From Pseudonocardia thermophila (lineage in GTDB: Bacteria > Actinomycetota > Actinomycetes > Mycobacteriales > Pseudonocardiaceae): a stretch of 64,000 bases of DNA. Made by a program: the position numbers and the translations under genes. The DNA lies in NCBI RefSeq assembly GCF_900142365.1, contig NZ_FRAP01000015.1, forward strand, positions 1 to 64,000, read 5' to 3'. Shown piece after piece: positions 49,648 to 58,747 of the stretch (its first letter is position 1; every line of letters starts with the position of its first letter). A model generated the notes under the pieces. The model made no database searches. It saw only the letters and a program-made list of their open reading frames with translations, and was not told the DNA's origin.

Positions 49648-52422
49648 TTACGAAGCCACCGCCGTGGGCTCGAGGATCTTGACGACTCCCGTGGTGCCGT
49701 CGACCGAGATCGTGGCGCCGTCCGGGATCCGCTGCAGCGCGCCGTGCACGGTGACCGCCGGCAGGTTGTACTCCCGCGACAGGCAGGCGCCGTGCGCGAG
49801 CATGCCGCCGGTGGCGAGGACCAGCCCCTTGATCACCATGAACACCGGTGTCCACGCCGGGTCGGTGCTGTTGGTGACCAGGATGTCACCCTCCTGCACC
49901 CGGTCGATCTCCTTCAGGTCGCGGATCACGCGCGCGGTCCCGGTCGCGACGCCGCGGCTCGAGCCGAAGCCCTGCAGCACGCCGTCGGAGTCGTCCGGGG
50001 CGACCGCCTCCGGGGCGTCGGGGTCGACCCACGGCTCGCCGTCCTTGAGGAAGTACGGCGGGTTGATCTCGCGGCGGTCGAAGCGATCGAACGCGGCGCG
50101 CCGCCCGGCGATCTTCGCCTCGATCAGCCGCGGCGAGTAGTCGCCGTCGAGCAGATCGAACAGCTCCTGCTCGGACAGGAAGAAGTGGTCGAGCTCGCCC
50201 TTCAGCCTGCCGCGGGTCCGCAGGCGGGCACCGAGCTCCTGGAAGCCGAGCCGGACCGAGTACGTGACCCGGTCGATGAAGTGCCGCTGGTTGTCCCGGT
50301 AGACGAGGAACTTGTGCACGTACGCCAGGACCTTCTTGAACGCGGCCACCTTCAGCGTGCCGAACTTCTGCTGGCTGAGCCGGTCGATGACGTCCTTCGT
50401 GGCCTTCTCACGGGCCTCGGCCAGGCGGCGCTCGGACTCCTCGGGGTCGCGTGACCCGTCGCTGGTCAGCAGCGACTTGACCGAGCGGTAGTCGATCGAC
50501 GGGTCGTCGGCGCGCCGCGGGAACCAGATGTCCCGGTCGGCGTGCCCGCGGTGACCGTGCTCGGCGACCAGCTCGTCGTACAGTTCGGTGACCGCGGCGC
50601 CCTCCGGGATCTCGGCGGCCCGGGCGAAGAACTCGTCCTCCCGCGAGCTGTGGAACAGGTCCGTCAGCACTGGGCTCTTGCGGATCTCCTCGGCGATCCG
50701 CCAGAGCGTGTGGTTCTCCTCCATCGTCACCGTGCGCTCGGGCAGGCCGGAGACGAGGTCGACGAAGATCGTCGGGTTGTCGCCGTCGTACCACTTGTCG
50801 AGCATCAGGCTCAGCCCTGTGATCGCGTTGGGCGCGTGGATGAAGAACCCGGACCAGTGCTGTTGGTGCAGGTCGGAGGCGAACTCGCGGTACTTGGCGA
50901 TCGCGCGCTTGAGCTCGTGGCCGCTCAGCGCCGCCCAGTCCTCCTTGGTCAGCGCCTTGCCGAACGGCATGTCCTTGACCGTCACGGCGTCACCGTTGTC
51001 GATCCACTTGAACATGCCCTCGTCGGTGATCAGCTCGATCCTGGCGAGCATCTTGAGGTACTTGACCAGGTTGAGCGGCGCTTCGACGGCCTCCTTCTGG
51101 TCCTGCTGAGGCAGGTAGGTGACCATCGGCGCCCGGAACTGCGGCGGCGTCGTGTAGAGGACCTGCTTCTTCTGGTACTCGGAGTTGATGTACACCTCGC
51201 CGCGGTGGTAGCGGTGCCGCGGCACGTTCGCGAACTCCCGGTAGCCCCACTCCTTCACCACGCGCACGTGCGCGTCGGTCATGCTCGCGGCGTACCACGA
51301 GTAGAACAGGGGGGTGACCGCGCCGGTCCAGTACTCGTCGGCGAACCCGCGAGACCAGACGACGTCGGGGTCGTCGGGAAGGTCCTGCCACTGCTCCAGG
51401 TCCTCGTCCCACGTCAGCTCGACGCCGGTGATGTCGCGGGCTTGGAGCACGTAGAAGCGCCCGTCCTGCAGGGCCCATTCGATGTCCTGCGGCATGCGCT
51501 CCGAGCGCTTCTCGATCCGGATGCCCAGCCGGGTCAGTTCGCGGATCTGCTCCTCGCTGAGCGCCCACGCGTTGCGCTTGCCCGGTTCGGTCTCCACGTG
51601 GACGGTGCCGACCCCCGTCTTCGGGTCGCGCACCACCTGGTGCTCCTTCGAGCCGAGCTCGCGGTGCTTGATCCGCAGGCTCTTCTTCTTCACCGTCGCC
51701 TGGTCCGGTGTCACGAGCCCGGAGACCACGGCCTCACCCAGGCCCCACGACGCGTTGATGACGACTTCGTCGGTGGCCCCGGTGACCGGGTTGGCGGTGA
51801 ACATCACGCCCGCCACCTCGGCGTCGACCATGCGCTGCACGACGACCGCCAGGCCCAGGTCGGCCACCGGGATGTCGGACTCGCGCCGGTAGGCGACCGC
51901 CCGGGTGGTCCACATCGAGGCCCAGCATCGCTGGACCGCCTCGAGCAGCGCGTCGTCACCGGTGATGTCGAGGTAGGTGTCGTGCTGGCCGGCGAACGAG
52001 GCGTCGGCCATGTCCTCGGCGGTACCGGAGGACCGCACGGCGACCAACCCGCGGCCGAGGCCGGGGTAGGCGTCGAGGATCTCGGCGCGCAGGTCCTCCG
52101 GGAACGCAGGGGCCAGGATCATCTCGCGGATCTCGGCGGCCTGCTGCTCGAGCCGCTCCGGGGCGTCGTAGGCGAAGTCGGAAGCGATCTTCTCGATGCG
52201 CCGCTGCAGGTCGTGGGCCGCGACGAACCGGTGGTAGGCCGCCACCGTGATCGTGAAGCCCGGGGGCACGTCGAAGCCTTCGCGCACCAGGCGCATGAGG
52301 TGCAGGGCTTTGCCGCCGAACTGCTCACGGTCGGGGACGAGTCCATCGCGTGCCGCCGCCAGCGGCACGACGAGCGCCTGCGTGGACTCCGATGTCTGGC
52401 CAGGCGAGGACATGGTGGTCAT
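49648..52422 (-). CDS. PEP-utilising phosphotransferase (PEP synthase / rifampin-phosphotransferase-like)
   Basis: Encodes 924 aa. N-terminal ATP-grasp of the PPDK type: 'GGKALHLMRLVREGFDVPPG', 'VAVRSSGTAEDMADASFAGQ' near 130, 'VMFTANPVTGATDEVVINAS'. A middle domain of about 480 residues has no recognised family. The C-terminal swivelling domain has the phosphohistidine in 'LATGGMLAHGACLSREYNLP' near residue 876. Such proteins use ATP to phosphorylate this His and pass phosphate to a substrate: pyruvate, phenol or a drug. The divergent middle and the catabolic context suggest a small organic acceptor rather than pyruvate. ATG 52422 follows AAGGAG. Confidence 0.85.
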   Translation of the reverse strand: MTTMSSPGQTSESTQALVVPLAAARDGLVPDREQFGGKALHLMRLVREGFDVPPGFTITVAAYHRFVAAHDLQRRIEKIASDFAYDAPERLEQQAAEIREMILAPAFPEDLRAEILDAYPGLGRGLVAVRSSGTAEDMADASFAGQHDTYLDITGDDALLEAVQRCWASMWTTRAVAYRRESDIPVADLGLAVVVQRMVDAEVAGVMFTANPVTGATDEVVINASWGLGEAVVSGLVTPDQATVKKKSLRIKHRELGSKEHQVVRDPKTGVGTVHVETEPGKRNAWALSEEQIRELTRLGIRIEKRSERMPQDIEWALQDGRFYVLQARDITGVELTWDEDLEQWQDLPDDPDVVWSRGFADEYWTGAVTPLFYSWYAASMTDAHVRVVKEWGYREFANVPRHRYHRGEVYINSEYQKKQVLYTTPPQFRAPMVTYLPQQDQKEAVEAPLNLVKYLKMLARIELITDEGMFKWIDNGDAVTVKDMPFGKALTKEDWAALSGHELKRAIAKYREFASDLHQQHWSGFFIHAPNAITGLSLMLDKWYDGDNPTIFVDLVSGLPERTVTMEENHTLWRIAEEIRKSPVLTDLFHSSREDEFFARAAEIPEGAAVTELYDELVAEHGHRGHADRDIWFPRRADDPSIDYRSVKSLLTSDGSRDPEESERRLAEAREKATKDVIDRLSQQKFGTLKVAAFKKVLAYVHKFLVYRDNQRHFIDRVTYSVRLGFQELGARLRTRGRLKGELDHFFLSEQELFDLLDGDYSPRLIEAKIAGRRAAFDRFDRREINPPYFLKDGEPWVDPDAPEAVAPDDSDGVLQGFGSSRGVATGTARVIRDLKEIDRVQEGDILVTNSTDPAWTPVFMVIKGLVLATGGMLAHGACLSREYNLPAVTVHGALQRIPDGATISVDGTTGVVKILEPTAVAS

Positions 52423-52566
52423 CGATGTGTGCTCCTTCAGATCCAGCACGCGAGGCTCCCGCAGGTGGCAAGTGGCTCTCGCTGCGGAATCAGGCACCTG
52501 CGAGCGACGCCACGCCGTGGATGGTCTGCGCAACCTGCATCACACTTTGACGCAAACCATTGGGCG

Positions 52567-52591
52567 TGTCAATACATTCATATCTATAAAT
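52567..52591 (-). promoter_or_regulatory. candidate promoter and AT-rich palindrome upstream of the PEP-utilising enzyme
   Basis: In a very GC-rich region, ATTTATAGATATGAAT (minus strand, 52591 to 52576) is an imperfect palindrome, followed three bases later by a perfect TTGACA (52572 to 52567). The -10 candidate CAAAGT 17 bp on is weak, so activation by a factor bound at the palindrome is plausible. The rest of the 284-bp gap 52423-52706 holds no gene. Confidence 0.45.
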
Positions 52592-52706
52592 GCTGCCCAC
52601 AGGTCGAGGCGTCCGCAGAACGGTGCAGGCCTGCTCCGCCGCTCGTCGGGGAGCGCGAGCGGAACCCTCTCCGGTGGCGCCCGGCCGAGCGACCCGCACC
52701 GGACCA

Positions 52707-53480
52707 TCACTGGATCACCGTCCCCCCGTCGACCGGGATGACCGTGCCCGTCACGAACGACGCGTCGGAGCTGGCCACGAAGGCCACCACACCCGCGATC
52801 TCGTGCGGCTGGGCGGCTCGGCCCATCGGGACGTTCGCCTTGACGTAGGCCTGCTGCTGTTCGCGCACCTCCGCCAGCGACGCCCCCTGGTACAGCACCG
52901 CCTGCCACGGCGTCTCGACCGAGCCGGGGGCGATGCAGTTGACGCGGATCCCGTCCCCGGCCCCCACCAGCGCCAAGGCACGCGTCAGACCGGTCACGGC
53001 GGCTTTCGTCGTTGAGTACAGCGGGCTGTACGGGGACCCCAGCAGTGCCGACGTGGATGCGGTGAGGCTGATCGACCGGTCTCCGTCGGTACGGCGCATG
53101 AGATCGAACGCGATCGTGGCGACGTAGTACGCCGACTTGATGTTGACGTCGACGATCCAGTCGAACTTCTCCTCGGCCACGTCCAGTCCCGGCGGGCCGG
53201 GCAAGCCGACCTGCGAGTGGACCACGTGCAGGCGTCCCTGCTCGTCGTCGATGCGCGCGTACAGCTCCCGCAGCGCGGTCACGTCGGTGGCGTCCACCTG
53301 GACCGGCACGGCCTTCCCGCTGTCGGCGGCCACTTCCTGCGCCACCGCCTCCGCGGCCTTGCCGTTGAGGTCGGCCACGTAGACCACGGCGCCCTCACGC
53401 GCCAGGCGCAACGAGATCTCCCGGCCCATGCCGGAGGCGCCGCCCACGACGAGGGCGACCCTGTCCTCGAACCTTCGCAT
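52707..53480 (-). CDS. short-chain dehydrogenase/reductase (SDR)
   Basis: A 257-aa SDR: 'VALVVGGASGMGREISLRL', catalytic Ser in 'SISLTASTSALLGS', Tyr/Lys in 'PLYSTTKAAVTGL', 'VNCIAPGSVETPW' and 'VTGTVIPVDGGTVIQ'. The usual NNAG strand-4 motif is replaced by 'VVHSQVGLPG'. Probably a hydroxyacyl or alcohol dehydrogenase of the cluster. Starts 13 bp after the preceding SDR gene on the same strand. Confidence 0.92.
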   Translation of the reverse strand: MRRFEDRVALVVGGASGMGREISLRLAREGAVVYVADLNGKAAEAVAQEVAADSGKAVPVQVDATDVTALRELYARIDDEQGRLHVVHSQVGLPGPPGLDVAEEKFDWIVDVNIKSAYYVATIAFDLMRRTDGDRSISLTASTSALLGSPYSPLYSTTKAAVTGLTRALALVGAGDGIRVNCIAPGSVETPWQAVLYQGASLAEVREQQQAYVKANVPMGRAAQPHEIAGVVAFVASSDASFVTGTVIPVDGGTVIQ

Positions 53481-53493
53481 TGCCTGCTGCTCC

Positions 53494-54279
53494 TTACGCG
53501 GACGTCAGCCCGCCGTCGATGGTCAACGTCTGTCCCGTCATCCACGCCGATTCGTCGGAGACCAGGTAGGTCGCCGCGGCGGCGATCTCCTCGGGGCGGC
53601 CGAGCCGACCGAGCGGGTAGCGAGTCGCAGCCGCGCGCAGTCCGACCTCCACGTCACCGCCGCCGCCGAGCCCGGAACCCTGGCGGTAGGCCTCGCGCAC
53701 CAGGTCGGTCGGCACCGTGCCCGGAGCGATCGCGTTGATCCGCACCCCGTACGGCGCCGCGTCCTGCGCTGCTTGGCGGACCATCGCGGTACACCCGCCC
53801 TGCGACGCCGCGTAGGCGAACGTGTTCGGCACGCCGATCAGGGCACCGACAGACGCCATCACCACGACCGAGCCGGAACCTCGCTGCTGCATCCCGGGCA
53901 GGAAGTACTTGAACGACAGCCACTTGGACGTCAGGTTGATCGCGAGCACTCGCTGGAAGTCCGCCAGTGACGTGGTGACCGCCGTTCCCGGCCCGGTCAC
54001 ACCCGCCCCGGCAACGACCGCGTCCACCTTCCCCCGCCAGGCCAGCGCCTCCGTGGCCATGCGCTCGGCCTCCGCTTCCACCGCCATGTCCGCGCTCAGC
54101 GCCAGCGCGCGGCCGCCGGCGTTCTCGATCGCCGCCGCGGTGTCGGACACCTTGGCCGCCCGGCGTCCCACGCACACCACCGCGGCGCCTTCGGCGGCGA
54201 ACATCTCGGCGGTGGCGCGCCCGATACCGCTGCCGGCGCCGACCACCACGGCGACCTTGCCGCGTAGCCGACCGCTCAT
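53494..54279 (-). CDS. SDR-family protein with catalytic Lys replaced by Gln
   Basis: A 261-aa SDR: 'VAVVVGAGSGIGRATAEMFA', 'DAVVAGAGVTGPG', Ser in 'VVVMASVGALIGV', and 'FAYAASQGGCTAMV' where the Y-x3-K Lys is Gln (codon CAG). The C-terminal 'MTGQTLTIDGGLTS' is normal. Loss of this Lys usually abolishes or strongly lowers dehydrogenase activity, so it may act as a hydratase, isomerase or partner subunit. ATG 54279 overlaps the ligase stop (ATGA). Confidence 0.9.
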   Translation of the reverse strand: MSGRLRGKVAVVVGAGSGIGRATAEMFAAEGAAVVCVGRRAAKVSDTAAAIENAGGRALALSADMAVEAEAERMATEALAWRGKVDAVVAGAGVTGPGTAVTTSLADFQRVLAINLTSKWLSFKYFLPGMQQRGSGSVVVMASVGALIGVPNTFAYAASQGGCTAMVRQAAQDAAPYGVRINAIAPGTVPTDLVREAYRQGSGLGGGGDVEVGLRAAATRYPLGRLGRPEEIAAAATYLVSDESAWMTGQTLTIDGGLTSA

Positions 54280-55928
54280 CGGGGCTGCCCGCCAGCAGCT
54301 GGTGCCGAGGCCTGCAGGTCCAGCGTGTGCTCGTCGACGCCCTGATCGCGCAGTGCGTTCTTGAGGACCTTGTGCGAGGAGTTCTTCGGCAGCTCGGCAG
54401 CCTTGCGCCAGTAGCGCGGCGCCATGTAGCCGGGCAGTTTCCGCCGGGCCCACTCCGCCAGTTCCCGCAGGTCCAGTTCCGTGCCGATCCTCGGCACGAC
54501 GACCGCGAGCACTTCCTCCTCGCCGAGATCGGACGGGACACCGACGGCCGCCACCTCGCCGACCGCCGGATGCTCCATCAGCTCGCGCTCGACCTCGAAC
54601 GCGGAGATGTTCTCACCGCGGCGGCGGATGACGTCCTTGGCGCGGCCGCGGAACCAGAGGTTGCCGTCGGCGTCTCGGCTGACCAGGTCGCCGGTGTGGA
54701 ACCAGCCGTCGCGCCAGGCCTGCGCGGTCGCCTCGGGGCGCCCGAGGTACTCCCGGAACATCAGGTTCGCCAGGCGCGGCCGCACCACCAGCTCACCCAC
54801 GCCGTCCACCGGAGCGTCCGATCCGTCATCGGCCACCACCCGGACGTCGTGGTACGGGTGGTTCTTGCCGATCAGGCCGGGCCGGCGGCTGCCGTCGCGG
54901 CTCTGCAGCACGACCTGTCCCTCGGTGAGCCCGTAAGTGCTGTAGTACACCGGCACCCGGAACCGTTCCTCGAACTCGGCGAGCTGTTCCGGGGCCGGTA
55001 CGAGGTGACAGTGCCGCAGGCGGTGATCGGGCCGGAACTCGCTCGGCGGGCGCTTCATGAGGATGTTGCCGACGGTTCCCATGCCCGCGAAGTGCGTGGC
55101 GCCGGAGTCGGCGATCTGGTGCCAGAACTGCCCCGCGCTGAACCGGGACCGCACGGTCACCCGCGCGCCGACGAAGATCGCCGGGAAGATCGTCACGCAC
55201 ATCGCGTTGGCGTGGAACATCGGCAGCGGGGTGAACAGCACGTCCTCGTGGTGGTGGCGCATGGCGTGCGCGTAGCTCCACCCGTAGAAGAAGAGGTGCT
55301 CGTGCGGGATCACCACGCCTTTCGAGACACCGGTGGTACCGGATGTGTAGAGCACGGCCGCGACGTCGCCCGGCTTCGCGGCGTCCGGCCTTGCAGGCAC
55401 CGGCGGCGCGGTGGCGTCGAACGTCGACACGGTCAGCCTGTCGTGCAGCCCGGTACCCGTCGCGAGGACGATCTCCCGCAGCGCGGGCAGCTCCCAGTCC
55501 GCCTCGACGTTCGCCAGGCCGTCCGGTGCGGCGACGAGCAGCACCGCCCCGGAGTCGGTCAGCAGGTGCTGCAGGATCGCGCCGCGGAAGTCCGGGTTGA
55601 TCGGCACGATCACCGCGCCCTCGGACAGCACCGCAACCCACAGAGCCATGGTGTCCAGGCTGTTGGGCAGCATGACCGCGATCAGCTCACCGGGCCGGAT
55701 CCCGGCCCGGCGCAAGCAGGCCCGCCACCGCCCGGCCCGCTCCTCCACCTGGCGGTAGGTCAGCACGGAGCCGCCGTCGAACGAGATGAACGGCCGGTCC
55801 GGATGCGCCGCCAGCGCCCGCTGCCACAGTGCGTTGATCGTGCGCCGGGCGGCCGGAATCGTCACGTAGTCGTAGGAGGCGTCCTGGATCGGGCGGCTGT
55901 CCCACGAGCTCGATCCCGGGGCGGTCAC
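54276..55928 (-). CDS. acyl-CoA synthetase (ANL superfamily, AMP-forming)
   Basis: A 550-aa ligase that activates a carboxylic acid with ATP and CoA. P-loop 'VLYTSGTTGVSKGVVIPHEH', A5 'YYSTYGLTEGQVVLQ', A7 'GWFHTGDLVSRDADGNLWF', A8 'GRAKDVIRRRGENIS' and the C-terminal catalytic Lys in 'NSSHKVLKNALRD'. The acid-binding pocket resembles long- or medium-chain and cyclic-acid ligases ('PMFHANAMCVTIFP'), but the substrate cannot be read. GTG 55928 overlaps the thiolase stop. It starts the CoA pathway of the cluster. Confidence 0.94.
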   Translation of the reverse strand: MTAPGSSSWDSRPIQDASYDYVTIPAARRTINALWQRALAAHPDRPFISFDGGSVLTYRQVEERAGRWRACLRRAGIRPGELIAVMLPNSLDTMALWVAVLSEGAVIVPINPDFRGAILQHLLTDSGAVLLVAAPDGLANVEADWELPALREIVLATGTGLHDRLTVSTFDATAPPVPARPDAAKPGDVAAVLYTSGTTGVSKGVVIPHEHLFFYGWSYAHAMRHHHEDVLFTPLPMFHANAMCVTIFPAIFVGARVTVRSRFSAGQFWHQIADSGATHFAGMGTVGNILMKRPPSEFRPDHRLRHCHLVPAPEQLAEFEERFRVPVYYSTYGLTEGQVVLQSRDGSRRPGLIGKNHPYHDVRVVADDGSDAPVDGVGELVVRPRLANLMFREYLGRPEATAQAWRDGWFHTGDLVSRDADGNLWFRGRAKDVIRRRGENISAFEVERELMEHPAVGEVAAVGVPSDLGEEEVLAVVVPRIGTELDLRELAEWARRKLPGYMAPRYWRKAAELPKNSSHKVLKNALRDQGVDEHTLDLQASAPAAGGQPR

Positions 55929-57076
55929 CGCACGAGCTCCACGACGGTCGCGTTCGCCATGCCGCCGCCCTCGCACATCGTCTGCAGCCCGTAGCGCAGA
56001 CCTTCCCGCCGCATGCGGTGCAGCATCGTCGTCATCAGCCGCGCCCCGGTGGCGCCGAGCGGGTGGCCGAGCGCGATCGCACCGCCGTCGGGGTTGAGCA
56101 CCGCATGATCCACCCCGAGCTCGCGCGCCCATGCCATCGGCACCGAGGCGAACGCCTCGTTGACCTCGAACGTGTCGATGTCGCTCAGCTTCAGCCCGGC
56201 ACGCTCGAGCACTGCGCGAGTGGCCGGGATCGGGGCGGTCAGCATCTCCTCCACGCCGTCGCCGACCGTGGTGGCGGCGACGATCCGGGCCAGCGGGGTC
56301 AGGCCGTACCGTTCGACCGCGGCGTCGGACGCCACCACGAGCATCGCCGCGCCGTCGGACATCTGGCTGGACGTCGCCGCAGTGAGCCGTCCGCCCGGGC
56401 GCAGCGGCCGCAGCGCTGCCATCGCCTCGAGCGTCGTGTCCGCGCGCGGGCCCTCGTCGACCGCGAAGCCGTCGACCGGCACGATCTCGTCGGCGAAACG
56501 ACCGGCCCGGATGGCGGCCAGCGCGCGCTCGTGACTGGTCAGCGAGTACCGCTCCATCTCCTCGCGGCCGATGTTCCAGCGCTCGGCGATCAGTTCGGCG
56601 GAGATGAACTGGCTGACCTCCAGTCCCGGGTAGCGCTTGGTGAACCGGTCGCCGTCGAACGGGCCGCGCAGTCCGTTCTCGACGCCGAGCCGGATGGCGG
56701 CGTCCATCGGGACCACGCTCATGACCTCGACGCCACCGGCGACCACGACGTCCTGCCACCCCGACAGCACGCCCTGGGCGGCGAACTGCAGCGCCTGCTG
56801 GGACGAGCCGCATTGGCGGTCGACGGTGGTGCCCGGCACCTTCTCGGGCAGGCCGGCCGACAACGCCACGGTGCGGGCGATGTTGGTCGACTGGGCACCG
56901 ACCTGCACGACGCATCCGAGCACCACGTCGTCGACCGCGTGGTCCGGCACCCCGGCGCGGGACAAGGTCTCCCGCAGCACATGGGCGGCGAGATCGGCGG
57001 GATGGTGAGCGGCCAGCGACTTGCCGCGGCGGCCGACGGCGCTGCGCGCGGCGGCGACGATGTACGCGGAGGTCAT
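55925..57076 (-). CDS. thiolase (acetyl-CoA acyltransferase), first copy
   Basis: A 383-aa type I thiolase for CoA-dependent cleavage of a 3-ketoacyl-CoA. Nucleophile Cys89 in 'TVDRQCGSSQQALQ', 'DIDTFEVNEAFASVPMAW', catalytic His in 'GGAIALGHPLGATGARL' and the second Cys in 'TMCEGGGMANA'. Length and motifs are complete. ATG 57076; coupled to the ligase gene by a 4-bp overlap. Confidence 0.95.
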   Translation of the reverse strand: MTSAYIVAAARSAVGRRGKSLAAHHPADLAAHVLRETLSRAGVPDHAVDDVVLGCVVQVGAQSTNIARTVALSAGLPEKVPGTTVDRQCGSSQQALQFAAQGVLSGWQDVVVAGGVEVMSVVPMDAAIRLGVENGLRGPFDGDRFTKRYPGLEVSQFISAELIAERWNIGREEMERYSLTSHERALAAIRAGRFADEIVPVDGFAVDEGPRADTTLEAMAALRPLRPGGRLTAATSSQMSDGAAMLVVASDAAVERYGLTPLARIVAATTVGDGVEEMLTAPIPATRAVLERAGLKLSDIDTFEVNEAFASVPMAWARELGVDHAVLNPDGGAIALGHPLGATGARLMTTMLHRMRREGLRYGLQTMCEGGGMANATVVELVR

Positions 57077-57134
57077 GATCGGCTCTCCGTTCTGGGGAAG
57101 TCGGGTAACGGTGGATCGGTGGCCCGGGCCGTGG

Positions 57135-57926
57135 TCAGGGCCGGCGGGAGAACACGTGCCGGACCCGGGCGATGTCCTCGTCGGGGAAGCGCTCGTTCCA
57201 GCCGGCCCGACCGACGGGCGGCAGCCCGAGGGAAGCGGACAGCGACGCGCGCATCTCGGCGTACTTGACTCCGACGGCGAGCATGTCGAACACCGGAACG
57301 TCGAGCTCCTCGTGGCGAGAGAACCCGTGGTAGGTGGCGAACGCGCACAGGCCGCCGCTGCCGATCACGATCGCGTCCGCGCCGTCGGCGACGAGCTCGG
57401 CGGCGCGGGCCCGCATGTCGTCCACCACGAGCTGGGGGGTGGCGAAGCCGGTGGTGAAGATCTCCGCCGTGGGTGTGTGCAGCGTGCGCTTGCCGACGTA
57501 GCGGTGCTGGAGCTGGTAGGCGTGGATGAGCCGGTCGAGGTGGGTCGACCAGGTCGGGTCGTTCACCGTGAGCAGGCCGAACTTCCAGCCGTAGCCGAGC
57601 GCCAGCCCGACGGTCGCCTCCATAGGACCGACGACTGGGACGTCGACGAGACACCGGGACTCCTGTACCGCCGGGTCGCCCGAGCACGCGATCAGGACCG
57701 CGTCGACCCCGGCCGCCGCCAGGTCGGTGACCTCCTGGGTGATGTCGGCCTGGTTGAGCAGCATCGGGTACGGACGGGCGGAGTCGGTGGCCCGGCGCAG
57801 GTGCTTGACGTAGGTGTGCACCAGCTCGGTATCCGGCGCGGCCACGCGCGCCAGGTTCGCCTCGACCATGCGGCCGTAGTCGGCCGAGCTGGCCTGCGTG
57901 GTCATGTGGACGACGCCGATCCTCAT
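57135..57926 (-). CDS. aspartate/glutamate racemase-family protein
   Basis: A 263-aa protein of the Asp/Glu/hydantoin racemase and maleate isomerase superfamily. Two Cys at the usual catalytic places: 'AVLIACSGDPAVQES' (near 83) and 'AIVIGSGGLCAFATY'. 'VPVVGPMEATVGLALGYG' is a family signature. It may isomerise or racemise a diacid or similar intermediate, an unexpected function in a CoA-based degradation operon. ATG 57926 overlaps the SDR stop (ATGA). Fifty-eight bases separate it from the next thiolase gene. Confidence 0.87.
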   Translation of the reverse strand: MRIGVVHMTTQASSADYGRMVEANLARVAAPDTELVHTYVKHLRRATDSARPYPMLLNQADITQEVTDLAAAGVDAVLIACSGDPAVQESRCLVDVPVVGPMEATVGLALGYGWKFGLLTVNDPTWSTHLDRLIHAYQLQHRYVGKRTLHTPTAEIFTTGFATPQLVVDDMRARAAELVADGADAIVIGSGGLCAFATYHGFSRHEELDVPVFDMLAVGVKYAEMRASLSASLGLPPVGRAGWNERFPDEDIARVRHVFSRRP

Positions 57927-58747
57927 CGCGTCTCCTCTCCGGCGCGCGCGGCTGGGGACAGGTAGCTGACGGCCGTCATGCCGCCGTCGACGACGAGCGT
58001 CTGGCCGTTGACGTAGGTGGACGCACCCGACGCCAGGAAACCGACCGTCGCGGCGATCTCGTTGATCTCGCCCATTCGGCCGGTGGGGATCCGGGCGACG
58101 CGGGCGCCCTTCCACTGCTGGGTCATGCCCGTCAGGATCGGGGTTTCCACGAGGCCGGGGGCGACACAGTTGATCCGCACCCCGTGCGGTGCGAGCTCGT
58201 AGACGAGCGACCTGGTGAGCGCCATCAGGGCGCCCTTGCTAGCCACGTAAGCGGTGTTCTGCGCGTCGAGCGTGGCGATGCCGGCGATCGACGCGATGTT
58301 GACGATCGACCCGCTGCGCTGTGCGATCATCCGCCGCGACGCGTGCTTGATGGCCAGCACCGCGCCGCGCAGGTTGGTGTCGATCACCGCGGACCAGTTC
58401 TCCAGCGTCAGCTCGGTGATCGGTTGTTTGCGACTGATCCCTGCGCAGTTGACCAGTACGTGCACTCCGCCTTGCGCCGCGGCGAGCTCCACCAGCGACA
58501 CCACGTCGTCCTCGGTGCGGACGTCGCAGCGGACGGCAAGCACGCCGTCGGTCTCGGCAGGGTCGACCGGGCCCGTGAGGTCGCCGACGACGACCCGCGC
58601 ACCGCGGGCGCGCAGGTGCGCGGCGATGCCGGCCCCGATGCCGGACAGTCCGCCGGTGACGATCGCGACCTGCCCCCCGAGGTCACGCGGCAGCTCGGGC
58701 ACTGCCGGGGCCGGTGTGGCCGACAGCGGCCGGTCGGGCGTGCTCAT
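57923..58747 (-). CDS. short-chain dehydrogenase/reductase (SDR)
   Basis: A 274-aa classical SDR with a 25-residue Pro-rich N-terminal extension: 'VAIVTGGLSGIGAGIAAHL', 'HVLVNCAGISRKQPI', Ser in 'IVNIASIAGIATL', Tyr/Lys in 'TAYVASKGALMAL', 'YVNGQTLVVDGGMTA'. All catalytic residues present; a candidate 3-hydroxyacyl-CoA dehydrogenase. ATG 58747 overlaps the upstream thiolase stop (ATGA). Confidence 0.92.
   Translation of the reverse strand: MSTPDRPLSATPAPAVPELPRDLGGQVAIVTGGLSGIGAGIAAHLRARGARVVVGDLTGPVDPAETDGVLAVRCDVRTEDDVVSLVELAAAQGGVHVLVNCAGISRKQPITELTLENWSAVIDTNLRGAVLAIKHASRRMIAQRSGSIVNIASIAGIATLDAQNTAYVASKGALMALTRSLVYELAPHGVRINCVAPGLVETPILTGMTQQWKGARVARIPTGRMGEINEIAATVGFLASGASTYVNGQTLVVDGGMTAVSYLSPAARAGEETR

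Noticed and set aside
49209-49682. A 157-aa plus-strand frame covering the second DUF3105 copy as a real gene
   Set aside because: It starts inside the terminator hairpin, and after the 101-bp deletion it runs in the wrong frame and past the original stop.
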